Source: Callaeas wilsoni
Taxonomy: Eukaryota > Chordata > Aves > Passeriformes > Callaeidae
Direction of reading: 5' to 3'
NCBI GenBank assembly: GCA_013398955.1
Contig: VWPU01013573.1
Coordinates: 310,001 to 374,000 of the forward strand
Length of the DNA stretch: 64,000 nucleotides
Position numbers and translations under genes: made by a program. Positions 26,271 through 40,555 of this stretch are shown here, in pieces. The notes below the pieces were generated by a model, which did not search any database, was not told where the DNA came from, and saw nothing but the letters and a program-made list of their open reading frames with translations. The first letter of the stretch is position 1; every line of letters starts with the position of its first letter.

Positions 26271-29200
26271 TCCAGAACCACAGGCATCCAAACACCTTCA
26301 AGGCTTTAACATGATTCAAGGCACACTGAGGTATGAAGGTGCAGTTATCCCAATCCTCCAGTAAGTGAGTGAATTCCCAGAGACTACACAAGATCCCTGA
26401 CCCACAAGGAATAACTAGACTTTTTCCAGTTTCTGGTGCCCTAAATGTGACACTGTCACTAGCCTCCACTCACAAAGCCTCACAAGCTTGCTCTTCACTT
26501 AAGGAGACACCTGTGTTCTTGTCACACTTTTAGAGATGATAGAGAGTCTGAGGAGAAGACCTCCTCTGCATATTTCCATACTTCCATTTTTTGCTTCATG
26601 GCACTGGTACCATTAGTGCCAGTCCATCAGTACCAGGCATCCCTTTTCCTGGCTGGGAATACCGGGCCGCTCACCCACAGACACCTGGGGCTTTTGGATC
26701 GAAACGTTCCCTTCTCAGTGCATGTCACTGGGGCTGGCCAGAGCCCACATTATCTGTCCATCTGCAGTCACAGCTCATCACCTCTCGTGGCCTAACCATG
26801 TTTCATAAAATGGATTGACTTTATTTTCAGCTGGTTCAATAGAGTAAGTATCAATTACATCCACTTGCTATTTTTGTTTTGTTTTGAAAGGCGATGCATC
26901 AAGAACCAGAGGGACAGTGCCACCATCCTAATGAATTAATACCAGAGCCAGGATCAAAGCTAACTGCATCTCTGTTTGCTCCTCTGCCTCTTAAAAGCTA
27001 TTCCTGTTACCATTTCTTCCACCACCCTTTCTTGCTTCTCACCTAAAATTGGCCCAAGTGATTCATGTTTTATCTTTTCAGCTGTTGGATGAAGGCTGTT
27101 TGCTGAATGCAGGAAATCAGCAGCCCACCTTTTCTAGGCCAGAGGTCTGCAGCTTTTAATTAGCTGCTTTAGAAGTAACAGGATCAAATAAGAAACAGAT
27201 CATGAACCACTCACCATATCCGTCTCAAAATACGTTAGGTGATGTAGAACCTTTCAATACTACAGAGAAATCAAATCATGTTTGCCAAGCACCTACTTAA
27301 ATATGCATTTAAGAACACCAAGAATCTAGTTAAGAATATAACTTCAAAATTACTAGATTTGCAAGCACTGGCCAAAATGTTTGCATTTTATTCTGAGTAG
27401 CAATCATTCATTTTCATTCCACCAAAGCTGTCAAAAACTCTATATGCAGCCTTGTAGTGAGGCTGTTATATACATGCCAAATGCCTATCTGGACTTTCTT
27501 CTGTTCCAGGATTTGCCAAAGCATAAGTCTATCTATTGTTTTTTCTTGTGATTGTTTTTTTTTTCCTCTCTCTGCTGTGCCTCAGGTCGTTTTTCTTAAA
27601 ACAAAATCATTAAAACAGGCAGAAAGAGCGGAGGAAGGAGGAGTAAGAAGAGCTGTAGCATCTGAGTAATCTTCCAGTGGGACTAATTTTACTAAGTATT
27701 TGTGCTACTGCTACCAGTCAATCACTACAAGTATTATTGAGAAGCTAAAAAAAAATAAAAATTAAACCACACTTAGGAAAGAATATTGGCATAGAGAAAA
27801 GGAAAAACACATATGCTGTTCTATAAACTAGAAGCTCCGTTTACTGAAATGTCCTCAATATCAATATAAAATGTATTAACATAAAAACCCAACTTGCTGT
27901 TCCCTTATTTTGCATTCATTTTACATCTGTACTTCTCTGAGGCAACAGATCAGAATGGTGCATTGCCTTCCCCTCAGGCCAAGTGTAATAAACAGGCAGG
28001 TGTAATATAAGGCTGCAGTGTCTCAGCTCTCCTCCCCAACAATTGATCTTCCAGCCCAACGGTGTAATTCCGTCTTGGTAGCTCCCTTCACATGCCTCAT
28101 TCCTGATCGGTCAATTATTTCAAATCAAGCAGAATTAAAGTGTTATTTTTGTGAGGGAGGATGATATTCACCAGTGACCAACGTGAAACTAATAAACTAA
28201 TTTCCCTTTACTGCCTTGGGCAAAACAGAAAAATCCAGGTCTATGGGAGAAAGACAGCAGCTGTTTCATCAGTCTGTTGCCCAAATGTGTTTGCCATTTA
28301 CTATCTTTAAATTGAATTTTTGCTCACAGGACAATTTTGGGAACAGAAGACAACAAAAAGAAAACAACAAAAAAAGGCAGTGGTGAGGGTATATGACTGA
28401 GCAAGACAGAGCTGTGCAGTGTAAGCTTCCTGAGAGAAGCAGACAGCACTCTCCTGTTCTCTGAAACAGAGTGTATTCCTCCTGCCAGTAGCAAATTTAT
28501 CCAGTAGATGTCAACACCAGCAAAAAATATGTGTAAAGCCAACCTTAACAGCAACAGTAGTCACTTCAATTTACAGTAGCGCATCAGGAGACAGTTTAAC
28601 ATTTGGAAGCATCACATATTTATTTGCTACCGTCCCATCCCTGCATCTTCCTGAATGGATCTGGCCTGGCTCATCTGTCCATAAACATATGTAGAGCAAA
28701 AGAATTCGGTTTTCTCTTTTAGAATAATTTTGTCTGGTCTGCTGAAAAATTGCTGATGAGCATGTGATTACTTTCAGATTGGATCAGATGAAATTTTTCT
28801 GAGGAAGAGCAGGGAGGAGGGTGGGAAGAATACTATGCGGTGCAAAGCAACTACTAGAAGCAAAATCTTCATAGTTACTAAATATAATCTGAAGAGGTCT
28901 GTTCCCTTCTGACCTTCCACTTGCGTGGTTAAGCAATGCAATGATTTCATGGATTTTGCTCCTTCCTCAAGAAGCTTCTCAGCCTACAAGAGTGACCTGC
29001 GATTCCCATGCTGACCCCAGGTCAACAGATACTTGTTGTTCCTGGGAGATTTTTTTGTTTTGCAGTACACCAAGGACAGTCTGTTGTAAGCCTTTTAGTG
29101 TTATTATCACTGAAAGACTGCATTTGCTGACAAGTTTTAACCATGCAAAAACACAAGGCCATTGCTGTTGACACTTTTAAATCTACTATTAAGATCTGAC

Positions 29201-30792
29201 TGTTTGAACAGCTTGTGTAGAATCTGAAGTACAGATTTCTGTTTCCTTTTTGTTTATTTTTAGATAAACCTTGTGTTTCTACTCTGCAATGTTTGCATTT
29301 GGCTGCTGAGCATGCAGTAACTGCATACATTATATGCATTGCTTAGAGACGCTGCCTCGCAGCCCATCAGGTTTTTGGAATAGATGAAAAGAGAAGGGAA
29401 ATAACAGATCATTTTCCTGATTGATTAATCTTTCTTCACATTGCCATTTCCCCATAAACATGAGAAAGATAACCAAAAGTATGCTGTGACATCTAATAGT
29501 GAGAAGCTGAAGCAAATTATTTTACTGCTGCTACAAAACTTAGAAAGGAGTTTGTTTTCAGAGATCTAAAACATAACAAAGAGACATAAATGAAAATATT
29601 ACACAGACATCACTATGAGCATTTATTCCTCACGTGCAAACCTTACAGCTTTTACGAGAAGCATCCATCCAGTGATGCAGTTACAGCTTAACTAATCAGT
29701 CTGGCTTAAAATTCAGGCTCTCTGTGAAGGCACAAACAGTGGTCAAAAGCTGAGACTGCAAATTACCATCATCTAAGCAATTCTTAGGCATCAAGAGAAG
29801 CAGGCATGGGAAGATCAGGCACAGGTACTGCTCTCCCAGTAAATAATCCGAACAGATGATGGCACTTGAGAGAACAAAGTCAGAGCTCTGAACACCAGGG
29901 AAAAGCATCAAATGCCAAATCCAGCCCCATGCGGCACCAGCAGCACAGCCCGTTTTGGGAAGCCGCGTCCTGCTCCACAGCTCCGGGTGCCGGCACGTAC
30001 TACCCAAGACAGAGCCATAAATAGTTTGGAGATAAGATGCATATCTTATGAGGCACACCGCAGTTTCACAGCCAGGGATGAGCAATTCTTTTAATTACCG
30101 TCAGCATTTTCTCCAAATCCCCGTCTCAAAGAAGAGATGGGAACTTTTGATTTGCTGTGACACCTTGATTGCCGCACGGATGAGTCACCACACCACACCA
30201 CTCCTGTTAGTCTTAGAATTTATAGATTTTTAGGCCAAAAAGCGCAGGAGGCTGTTATGATCGCTCTGCTCTGACTCTGAACAGCACAGGTCTCCTGGCT
30301 GATCCAGCAGCCTGCCTGCCGGGCACAAACAGGGACCAGGAATGTCGCATGTAAAATTATAATACATGCCTAAGCTTGCCCATAAGCACCACAACAGTTC
30401 CCTCTCAAAAAAGAAAGGAAAAAATGTAAAATTATTGATCACTGAACTCATGTTCCTGTCAACACCTTTCTTCCTAGCAGTTTCTCTGACCTGGGGAGGC
30501 TGCAGAGATTGTGCCAAAGGGGGAGACAGGGTTGGCCCTGTGCTGCCCATAGCCAGTTCCACGTCCCCACTGCAGGGAACCACAGAATGCTGCAGCCAAA
30601 CCGGTGGGACCTCTGTGAAACATACTTAGGAAGGGACAAGAACGCTGCACAGGCTATGAGGAATAAGGAAAAGAAGTTTAAGAAACGGCCCTGCTGATAC
30701 CAAGGTCAAAGAGGGAAGAAGGGGAGAAGGTGCTCCCAGTACTGGAGCAGGGGTGACCTTGCTGCTCACGGAGAGGACCGTGACGGAAGCTG

Positions 30793-31105
30793 ATCACAGA
30801 ATCATCATAGAATGGTTTCGGTTGGAAGTGACCTCAAAGATCCTCGGTTTCCAACACCTCTTGCCACGGACAGGGACACCTTCCACTAGACCAGGTTGCT
30901 CCAAGCCCCATCGAACCTGGCCTTGAACACTTGCAGGGATTGGGCATCCACAGCTTCTCTGAGCGACTTGTTCCAGTGTCTCACCACCTTCATGGTAAAG
31001 AATTTCTTCCTAATATCCAACCTAAATCTACCCTCTTTTAGTTTAAAGTCATTACTCCTTTTCCTATTACTACATGCCCTTGTAAGAAGTCCATCCCCAG
31101 CACTG
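30793..31105 (-). repeat. CR1 LINE, 3' fragment
   Basis: Landmarks read in order on the plus strand as complements of CR1: 'tcatagaatggtttcggttg', 'acctcaaagatcctcggttt', 'gacaccttccactagaccag', 'ttgctccaagccccatcgaa' and 'aagaatttcttcctaatatc'. The copy is relatively well preserved, about 310 bases long and 5'-truncated. Confidence 0.9.
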
Positions 31106-31345
31106 TTTTTTTTCCCCCCAGATATCCACACTGCAGCCCATGGAAGACCTCTCCCCATGGAGAAGAACCCCTTCTGAAGCAGGATTCAGGCAAGAGCTGC
31201 AGCCTGTGGAGGAGGATCCATCCTGGAACAGGTTTATCTGGAGGAACTGCAGCCCTGCAGATTTTTAAGTTTTTTTCCAGAACCTCCCCAGGCAGTTCAC
31301 GCATTCATCCTCTGTAGTAGTAGGGAGGAGGGACAAAAAGGACTG
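31106..31345. repeat. Unclassified avian-type repeat with 'ctgcagcc' modules
   Basis: After a T8C6 run, the module 'ctgcagcccatgg' / 'ctgcagcctgtggaggagga' / 'aactgcagccctgcag' recurs at irregular spacing with 'ggaacaggtt'-like words between. I have a general impression of this pattern from bird interspersed repeats but cannot name the family or its ends. It directly adjoins a CR1 copy. Confidence 0.4.
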
Positions 31346-32059
31346 AGTATTTCTGTATCTGCAATATATTAGTATATTTATGAAAGACACCATGGAGAAG
31401 ACCTCCTACCTAATTTCAAAGGCTGGGTTTTGGTTAATTTCATGATTTGAAGACATGTGCATTCTCAGTTTTCTTCAATTTTTTTTCCATGCATTCTATT
31501 ATTATCTTTTTGCCTATCCATTTGTAAACAATTTCTAAGCTGACGTAAGTGAACGAGCTGCTTGGAATGATCTTCACAGATGGAGTGCTCTACCAATTGC
31601 TTTCTTGAATAAAGTACATATCCATACCATTTCCTTGATCTTCTAGGTAAGTAATCACACCCATTGAGGATGGATTAGACATACACTTCAAAATAATGCC
31701 TGTCTATAACTAGATGTCTTATTTCCCAGCATTCACATAATGGCCCCATTGCCTGCTTGATTACTGTGGCCAGGCTAAACAGAGCCATTTGTTTAGAACT
31801 TTCCTTTCTTTTCTTCTTTCTTAGCAGAAAAGTCCAACTTTGTTTACTGAATCCCATGATGTTCTGAAGGTATTTTCAATGTTCCTGAAGACTGCCTCTG
31901 CTAATTCTTTAGAGACAGACTCTCCAGGGCAATTTGTTCAAAATTCTTAATTCTCAATTTTGCAAGATGTCCTTTCTTCTCCTGCTTTAGTCTTCATTCA
32001 TAAAGTTACAGTTTCTAGCAAAAATTTCCCACAGAAGGTTACCCAGTTCCTTGTATTTT

Positions 32060-32250
32060 AAGACAATGATAAGCATTTATGTGGCACTCTTTGTCTTCAA
32101 AGCACTTTACAAACATTAAATATTTAATGCTCATGGCATCCCTCTTACTCTCAACCCCATTTTACAGGTAGGGAAAGAGACTCACAGGTTAAGTGATTTT
32201 GTTTCAAGTCACATCACAAGTTACTGACAGATGTGAGACCAGAATATATA
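32060..32250 (+). repeat. MIR/CORE-SINE relic
   Basis: Words typical of MIR appear in the right order: 'aaagcactttacaaacatta', 'taatgctcatggcatccctc', 'ccccattttacaggtaggga', 'aagagactcacaggttaagt' and 'caagtcacatcacaagttac', then 'gacagatgtgagaccagaat'. MIR is an ancient tRNA-derived SINE family that is abundant in mammals and rare in birds, so recognition here implies an old insertion. Confidence 0.8.
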
Positions 32251-32378
32251 AGCTCCGATTTTCAGTTCTGTACTCAAAACTATACCAGCCTTGTTCTTTC
32301 ACTTAAAATAATATAAACAATAATGAAAAAACCTTGCTCTTGTTCAGAGAGAATTTATCTCTTTGGAGGTTCTAAATA

Positions 32379-32398
32379 CAACAACAACAACAACAAAA
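32379..32398. repeat. (CAA)n short microsatellite
   Basis: About six units of the trinucleotide 'caa' occur in 'acaacaacaacaacaa'. Nothing else is notable. Confidence 0.85.
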
Positions 32399-32545
32399 AC
32401 CACAGGAAAAGCACCCCAAAATGACCCAGGAGGGCAGCTACCAGCTTTGTAACCCATATCTTCCCTTGGCAGTGTTGTAGAGGGAAACCCACAATTGGAC
32501 ATTATCAGGAAAGGGGCCAGCATGTTTTCAGGCATTTATGTATAG

Positions 32546-32546
<1 letters not shown>

Positions 32547-32584
<38 letters not shown>
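32547..32584. repeat. (CA)n microsatellite
   Basis: This is an uninterrupted CA dinucleotide run of about 19 units. Its length makes it likely to be polymorphic. Confidence 0.97.
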
Positions 32585-32585
<1 letters not shown>

Positions 32586-35500
32586 TCTCAACTGCTTCCT
32601 GAACCAAGAACAGAGACCTTCCAGCCAGAAAAGAATTTGCAATTTAAAAACCGAAGTACATTTCAAAATGGCATCACTAAAGAGCTTCCGTATTTGATAA
32701 GAAGATTACAGTACATTCAACTGCACACAGCAAAAGCCTTTTAAAATAAAGTACAGGAATAGTGAAGCCAGGCATTTGCAACTAGATAACACGGAGCTAA
32801 TCGGGCAGCGCGAAAGGTGTGCCCTGCTGCAGGGAGCGTGCAGGAGCCAGGCAGCTTTTGGAACTCAAATAATGAGGGTTTTTTTTTTTTAGCTTTAACA
32901 TTTTTCATAATCCAAGCAGGAGGTCTAAACACAGGCTGTATGCAACACTAACTGTATTTCCCTTTAACAGGCTCCTATGGGAACAAATGTTCAGTGTCAG
33001 GCTGGTACTATACGTCCATTTAATTGAGCTGAGAGAACTCTACTGCCCTCGAAGAAAGCTCATCTCTTCTCTCCGTGGATGTGACTATAGAGCTAGCAGA
33101 TAATATCTCACTCATTATTTATACAACCATGTAATTATCTCCCAGAGACTCCCCATTTTGTAGAAGTTTCTTTTTTGGAAACATCATCTGTTGGCTGAAT
33201 GGAAAGCCAAATCCAGCCTCAGAAACTGTGACAGTGAGTGCCAGAGCATCCTTTGCTACCACACATGGGAAACAGCATGGGAGTCTGCAGTACCACTCAC
33301 ATGGGGGACGTGCTCCTGGCATTACACTGGATCTGTTTAATTCTCTTGCAAAATGCAGGCACATGTGCAAGATCAACAGTACACAAACCACACTTAGAAT
33401 TTTAGAGAAACATGGGAATGGTAGGAGCCAAACATAAACAAAAAATTAATCTGCATATTGCACAATTGCCTCCTCTGTGCCACTGGGTTCTGTCTTACTG
33501 CTTATATTGCTCCAGTGCCACCAGATCCAAACACCCTTTATACCTGTTTAACCACGACAAAATCTTCTGAGGTCAAGACTGTTATTATCCCTCCCCTTCA
33601 GCTGGCGAGCTGAGGATGGAAAGAATATGGACCAAAACTAGAAGATGCCCTCAGGTAGGGAGAGCAGAGATCAGACATATCCAATTTAAACATGTGCAAA
33701 ACCCCTCTAGGCTCATGTACCTCAGAGTCTGCAGGAAGCCACATTATTGCTAATAAAACTATTTAGGTGCCCAACGTCCTGCTGTTGTATAAACCAAAGG
33801 GAACATCATTTGGCCATTTATCACTGCAGGACTGCTGGAAATTCCCAAATGAGGTACCACTGCCCAAATCCTGTGGTGTCATGTCACGAGCCCCTCCAAA
33901 ACACAGGGATGCTTTGAGTTGAGCACCAAGGGGAGGCAATACAGTGTGACTCATCCTGCTGAGGGATCTGGTTTCCAGCTTTGGCTCCCTATATAAGTCA
34001 AGCACAAGGCATTACAGAAATCTGCTGAGCTCAGAGTTTCCATGCCAGGAACTGGATGCCGATGAGCGCAGCATGGCCACGCTCAGCACTGGGGCTAAAG
34101 CTCTCTTTCAGGTGGTGCTGCTGGTTTTTAACTCCAGCTTTAGACCCAAGACAAGGAGTAGGTATAATCCTCTGCTCTTTCAGATGTCTCCATCGTGTGA
34201 CTCCAGGCTCAGCTCAACAGAGCACTGGAGTTCGCTGGAGAGAGATAAGAAAAACAACCAAGGACGTGCCAAATGAACACCACGTCCCCACCACTGTTCT
34301 AACAGAGCTTTTGGGCAGGCTTAGCCAACACCCACATCTCAGCCAAAGCTCATGAGAGAGGGCACTGGTGTTTCTGCAATTCAGCAAGCCTGCCATTACC
34401 TTCCTCAGGCAACCCCATGTTTAGCTACTGCACGAGGTACAGGCTTCTGCCTTCCTGCTCCGATGGAGGCTGGTTTGGTTGTTTCTTCCCCCACCATTTA
34501 ATTTTGAAGATTATAGGATTTACACTTATTCTGGTAAAATATTTTGCAGCACTGCCATGAAAAAGCAGAGTGGAGGGAACACACACATATTATGAAAGCT
34601 CTGGCATTATAATATGTAGCTTTTCTGTTATAAATTACATTGACCAGCTAAAGTACAGGTTACAGTAAAGTCTGCACAAAGTCATATTGTGGCAGTAATG
34701 CACATATGGAAGAAAAAAGAAACAACAATTTTCTCGTGCATTTTAATACACTTAGCAAAATGGCCAAGATTGAATTCCTTGTGGATGGAAAGTCAAACCT
34801 TATTCATGAAGTCACTGTGTTTTGTTTTTTTCTTTAGATGAGAAAAACAACTATGCAGTTGTCACAACTAGGGAAATACCACATACCACTGGATTAAAGT
34901 CCTTTTCAGGAATGTACAAAACACAGTTTGCTGTTACTGCTTTTTTTTAATCTTGAACCACTGTATCTCTGAAGCAGCCAAGAAAACTTGACTATCTTAC
35001 TTGCTGGCCCTACCAGCCCTCGAAAAGGATGTGCCCATCCCTCCACCCCTCCAATGCCATGACTTGGGGGTAGCTCAGGGCTCTCTACCCTGGCAGCAGT
35101 GGGTCCCCAGAGTGATAGGAAAGGCTTCAGGAAAGCTCAGTGAAGGAGATCCCAAGCTAGACTGGAGGAGGGCCAGGAGGGTGAAGGGGCAACAACACCC
35201 CACCTTCAGATGCAGCTTAAAACCAGGACTCTGCAGCCCCCTGATGTCTTTCCCAGTTTTCTCCCCCTGTGTTAATTAATCTTTCAATCAACTTTTCCCC
35301 TGTATTCTCACCACATTCACCACATCTCCCATGCCTACTCACCACCTTCCCTTCTACTACATCCAGGTTCCTTTCCCTCCTTGCTTCACGTCCAAGGAAG
35401 AATTCCTCCAAGACCTTCCCCAGTCCTCAAACAAGATTGACTCAAATAGGTGGTTTGCAAAACTTTCTTTACTTGTGTACTCATACCTTTTTGACCTTGT

Positions 35501-38500
35501 TTTATCCAACTTAAAATCCCTAAGTGAAATCATTAGGTGAGCAAGAGTGACCCGATGCACCAAGAGTTTGGCAAGCTGACACCATTAAAAAGAAACAAAG
35601 GACTCGTATCCTATTCTTGGATGTAGAGAGGAGGAAACTGAGGTGAAGAAGCAGGTGGGAGTGTAGTGGTGATAAAATGGAAGTGACAAGCTTATAATTT
35701 ATTAAGTTTCTAAGCGCAGTTTCATCCAAAAAACAGGGGCAAAAGAAGGTCCCTCCTAAATAAGGTATTGAGCAGAAACCTTTAAGAGAACCAGCAACCC
35801 CATTCTGTCCCAATTCAGCTGTCTACAGCTAACCCCTCACAGGGGACTTTAGTTTTGGACAATTATTTTTATTAGCTTAGAGGAGAAAATGTAAGCAACC
35901 AGCGGGAAAACCTGCCAATCGACCAACCATTTCTATTTGTGTTGGAATTCATGGAGTTAATCCCACAGAGCAGTTTGTTCCAGGAGCATCCCTGCCACAT
36001 CTCAGTGCTCAGGTGCAAAAGAAGGGCCAAAACAGGAGATTATGATTTTGTAAGTAAAAACAAAGCACTGGCTCTCAATAGAATCGTTTTAAGGATGGCA
36101 TACATTAATTTATTCTCTTCTGCACTGCCTCTGCATACCCGCTGCTGGCAACGTGACAACATATAAGCACCGAATGTTGTGCTTAGTAGCTTAAGAGCTC
36201 CAAGACAGATTGTCATTCCTGGGCCAAAATGTGTTTTCCTGGGAAAAAAAAAAAAAAAACAAAACAACCCTCTTCCCAAAACAAATACATCCCCCTTCCT
36301 CCCCCGCAGTCATCTTCAAATTTCAAGAAAAATTGGAGTGGCACCACCCTTGGAGGAGGCAAAGTAGAGAACGCATCCTCAGGAGGTTTTTATTCTAGAC
36401 AGAGAGCCTCTCCCCAAGACAGCGTTTTGCCAACACATGGAGAGTTTTGAAAATGAAGGCAAAAGCCTGCCATTTGAGTGAATTCAATGGGAAGGCAGCA
36501 CAGCACACGGAGCACCGGGGCAATTTGCTCTTGGCAGCCTCTCTCGCTAAGTAGGTGGGCTGCGTTCAGCGCCAATTAGGGGCTGATGCTTTTCCTCAGG
36601 TACAATGCGCTGCGACACGGCTCGGACTGTTCCTCCCTCCCTGCATCTGTGTTTACTGTGGCTGTTCATTTTCCCCGTTGGCAAGGGGGATGTTTAATAA
36701 AGCAGGCCATTCCCCAGCTACAAAGGCGCTATATCATCCTTGGGTGTATGTACACATATGGTATGAAATTGAATGCAGCTAAAAGTCAAAGCAACTCCTG
36801 CCAGAAATTTTTGATGGCAGCATTGTAAAAGCGATGTTGGGGCATGATGCAGTTCTCTGTTTTCTGATACTGGGTGAAAAGGGGAGAGATAGCACGGTGG
36901 ATTTAGCTCTGAAGTTAAAAGGGTATCATAAGAGTGAAGAAAAAGAAGCAATATTCAGAGTTTTAAATTCCCTGTTCCCAGTTCAAGGTCTAAGTTTTGT
37001 TTTGGCTTGTGCTGCTCTACAAATGGAGCCAAAGAGGTTCTTGATCCAGCTTTTGATTTCCTGCCGTGCTAAGCTACAGGAATGTTCACATCTAGGCGCT
37101 GCTTTGGTCCTGTCTCTAATTAAGGCAGCTTATTTTTTCAAACATGCTACCTGAGACCTGCTGATGTTGCTTCAGGTCATGCAGCCATGCTTCAAACTGC
37201 TTTCTAATATACCTAATAGTGCCACAGTGATATGTTCAGCTTATTACTGTAGCAGAAGCAGTTGGGTCATGGTATTCTCTGCAAAATACTTCTGTAATGG
37301 AGTGGATTAATTTAATGAATGCCATTTACTGCAGCAGAAGTGACAATGATTTGATGTTTTGTTACAATTAAGACTCATTAGCCAGTGACTTTTTTCTTAG
37401 TTGTCTGACACTGTAATAGATGTAACACATCTCAGATACAAAAGTTCTGAACTTCTTTCTAGTCATTTTTAATAAATATGAAGGAAGTGAGAATGAAAGT
37501 CTTGGCACTGGGCTGCTTGAAGTGACCTGTTTGAGCGATGCCACATACACCTCCCTGCCCGAACTACCGAGAGGAAACTGCACCGGCTTCCAGGAAATCG
37601 CTGGATCATACCTGGCACTGAAACTTTCAACCAAACAGCTGGAAGTTTAATCCGAAACATCTCACCACCTGGCTAAGACACAAAAAGGCTTTTGAGAGAG
37701 CAGACAGAGCCAGGTCTTGATGCTTTTAACAAGATCCCAGAGCTCTGCCAAGACAGGAATCCCTGCAATGGAGAACCTGCTTGTGGAGGGCTCAGTGTGC
37801 TCTGCCACGAGACTGATGGAAAACTCAAACTCGATTTCAGTAACAATCTCTCCTTTCTCAGTCAGCATCTCAATGCTGAGGAATGATCCCTGTGCTCTTC
37901 TACCAATGCAAAATCTTTTGTTCCTTGGGAACACAACTTCTTTGCTTTTGCAAATCCTGAACAGCAGTATGCAGAACACCCAGAAACAGAAACAAAATCC
38001 CCTGAAAAAGAAAAAATGCATTGCCAAGCAAAAACAATATTGGTCAAACCAATGTCACCAGACTCTAGGTTAAGTTTTCAGGCCACAAGAAGCCAAAAGC
38101 TAAAATAGTATTTTTGCAGATGCAGCATTCCCCAGCAGTGTTGGGGACACAAGATCATGCTCAGCTGTACAACCTGCAAACATATCTTACTCAGCACAGA
38201 AGAGAAGCTACAAAACTAATTTAATTGTCTAAGTCAACAGCATTTAAAATCTGGATAGCACAAATGGTATATATATTTATAAAAAAACCCTCAGAACTTT
38301 ACAATTATCCCCCAAATCCTCAGAAAGACCCATAAAAGTAAAAGGTTTAATTTTTCAAAGAAAATTAGTTATTAATTGAAGAAAAAAATTCTTAAAGTTA
38401 CAAATTATATATTCCTTTAATATTCAGCAACGATATTTTCTGAGTCACTGATACTTTTTCTTTAATCAAAAAAAGGAAACCTAAAAATGTTTGCTTTTAG

Positions 38501-40384
38501 TTAAATCAAAGTAATAATTTGATTTCACTAAGTGCTGTATAGAAGATCACTTTGGATTACAAGGCTGTGAGTGAATAATTCAGCAACAGCAAAATGCACA
38601 TGCCCCAAAAACAAGTGCAAAAGAATGAAAAGTGGCTTATTTGCCTTTGAAATCTAGAATAAGAAGCATGAAAAAAATATAAAAGCTGGGAAATCAAGGA
38701 AAGAATCAATACGATGTCTTACTGTTCTTGTGCAAATTCAGTATCATTCCCTCCCATTCTACCTGGGATGGATACATATACGGCCATAAAAACACACTGT
38801 GTTGCCAAAACTCCCAGCTGATGCTGCTGATGACTCCTTAGGACTGACAGATCATGCCCTGGCAGCGTTGAGATGTAACAGGATAGCAACAAGTAGGAGA
38901 GAGGGATGAGATGACTCAGCAGGCAGGACTGGAAGCCTGAAACCCTGATGTTTGACAGCAAAAAGCATCATGTGGGAAGTACTTTAAAGCTTCTCCCACC
39001 CATAGGCTTCTCCAGCTCTTCTGAGCACGACTTTGGCAGGACAGATTCTCCCTAAAACTACTTGTAGAACCTGGAATTTAGACATTGCTGACTGCAACCT
39101 GAAAACGAGCCATTCATGCAAATTCCCAACTCACTCCCACCTACCTTAATCTCTGTGAACTCTCCCTTGCAGAAGCAAACTTGAGCAGTAATGAGCAGTA
39201 ATGTGCTAATGAATGGAATACAAAATCTGGTTTTCCCTTCTATTGTAGAGTGAGGATAAAAATCACACTCCTGCTCCCTCATCCCATGCCAGAAGAGTTA
39301 TAACCCCATGAAAATCACTTGAGTTAAAGATAAGCTGGGAGCTTCAACTTTATATTCATTTTTATCAAATCCTTGAAACTGCTTCATGGGGTTTATTTTA
39401 ATAGGTATTTCTACTAACAATAATAAACCCCCTTATCTGCACTAAGGAAGAGAAAAAAGCAGATTGCATCATAAATCTTAGTCATGCCAGCTAATAATCT
39501 TCAAAATCATCCTTTTAACACGGATGGCACCTATTAAGTCAAAGCACTTTTATCCTGCCGGTTTAGGAATACAGTCTCATCCCAGCTCCTGTTATGAAAA
39601 TGAAAGATTTTCAACAAACTGCACTGGCAGCTGCAGAATCATAAAATCCTTCAAGGGCCTGTGAAGCTGAGCTGTAAGCATGGCACCTTTTATCTGTAAT
39701 TAGGGAAAGGAGAATAAAATCTCTAGAACACTCTGTATAACCCCCCAGCCCCTCACTGCAGGGCTTTGTACCTGGGTTTTTCTAATAAGAGAGTTTTAAG
39801 TATCAGCTGCAATGTAATCTTGTTTATTAAAAGCAGAAGAGTTATGGCAATGACTGTGTCAAACCTGAACTACAAAAAGGAACATGTATTTGCAGTCTTT
39901 TTACATAAGGCACACTGATAAACATCATTTATTTCACAATTGCCTATGATATGCCATACAATGTACATTTATGTATGTTTAAAGCAATTTTATTCCAAGA
40001 GATGTATACCTGATTTCAGTGGAGGGTATGTTTTCCAATATGCATTAAGGTCTAACTAAATTTATTTTTTAAAAGAAAAAGAAGTGCAACTTATTACAAC
40101 AGTGCAAACTATTATTGTCATAACAATGTAAAGTACCTGTGGATTTAATACTACAATGTTCTATTCATCACAATCTCATTTGGCAATAGTGTCATTTCAC
40201 AGTATTTTATTATCCAAACATTTCTCCAAGAGTGATGCCATCTCACAGCAGAGGTGCAAAAACCAGGGCACGTTCACTCCAAAGTATCTGAATTGTAGTT
40301 CTTTATCAAATTCTTTGAAAATAAATACAATCACTTCACCAGCATTTCACTCTTCTTCCAAATATAGTAAGGATGTAAAGTTTT

Positions 40385-40555
40385 CAGCTCTAGAGCACAG
40401 AACCTATCATAAAAGCAGGGTAGATTATGATCTTGGCAAGATGGAGAAATTGAGGCAGGGAGTGAGTCACCTACTCAAGTTCCAAAGTATGTCATGAACA
40501 GAGTGACACAAGAGGTTTGAGATTCAAGTCCAGCCACTGGGCCATGCTGCTTCTT
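40385..40555 (+). repeat. MIR/CORE-SINE relic (second copy)
   Basis: The order of words again follows MIR: 'aagatggagaaattgaggca', 'gggagtgagtcacctactca', 'gtgacacaagaggtttgaga', 'ttcaagtccagccactgggc', ending 'catgctgcttctt'. It is more diverged than the copy at 32 kb. The 5' boundary is approximate. Confidence 0.7.

Noticed and set aside
33545..33620. Third possible MIR-like segment ('gttattatccctccccttca')
   Set aside because: Only one short word fits; the flanking order of MIR motifs is missing.
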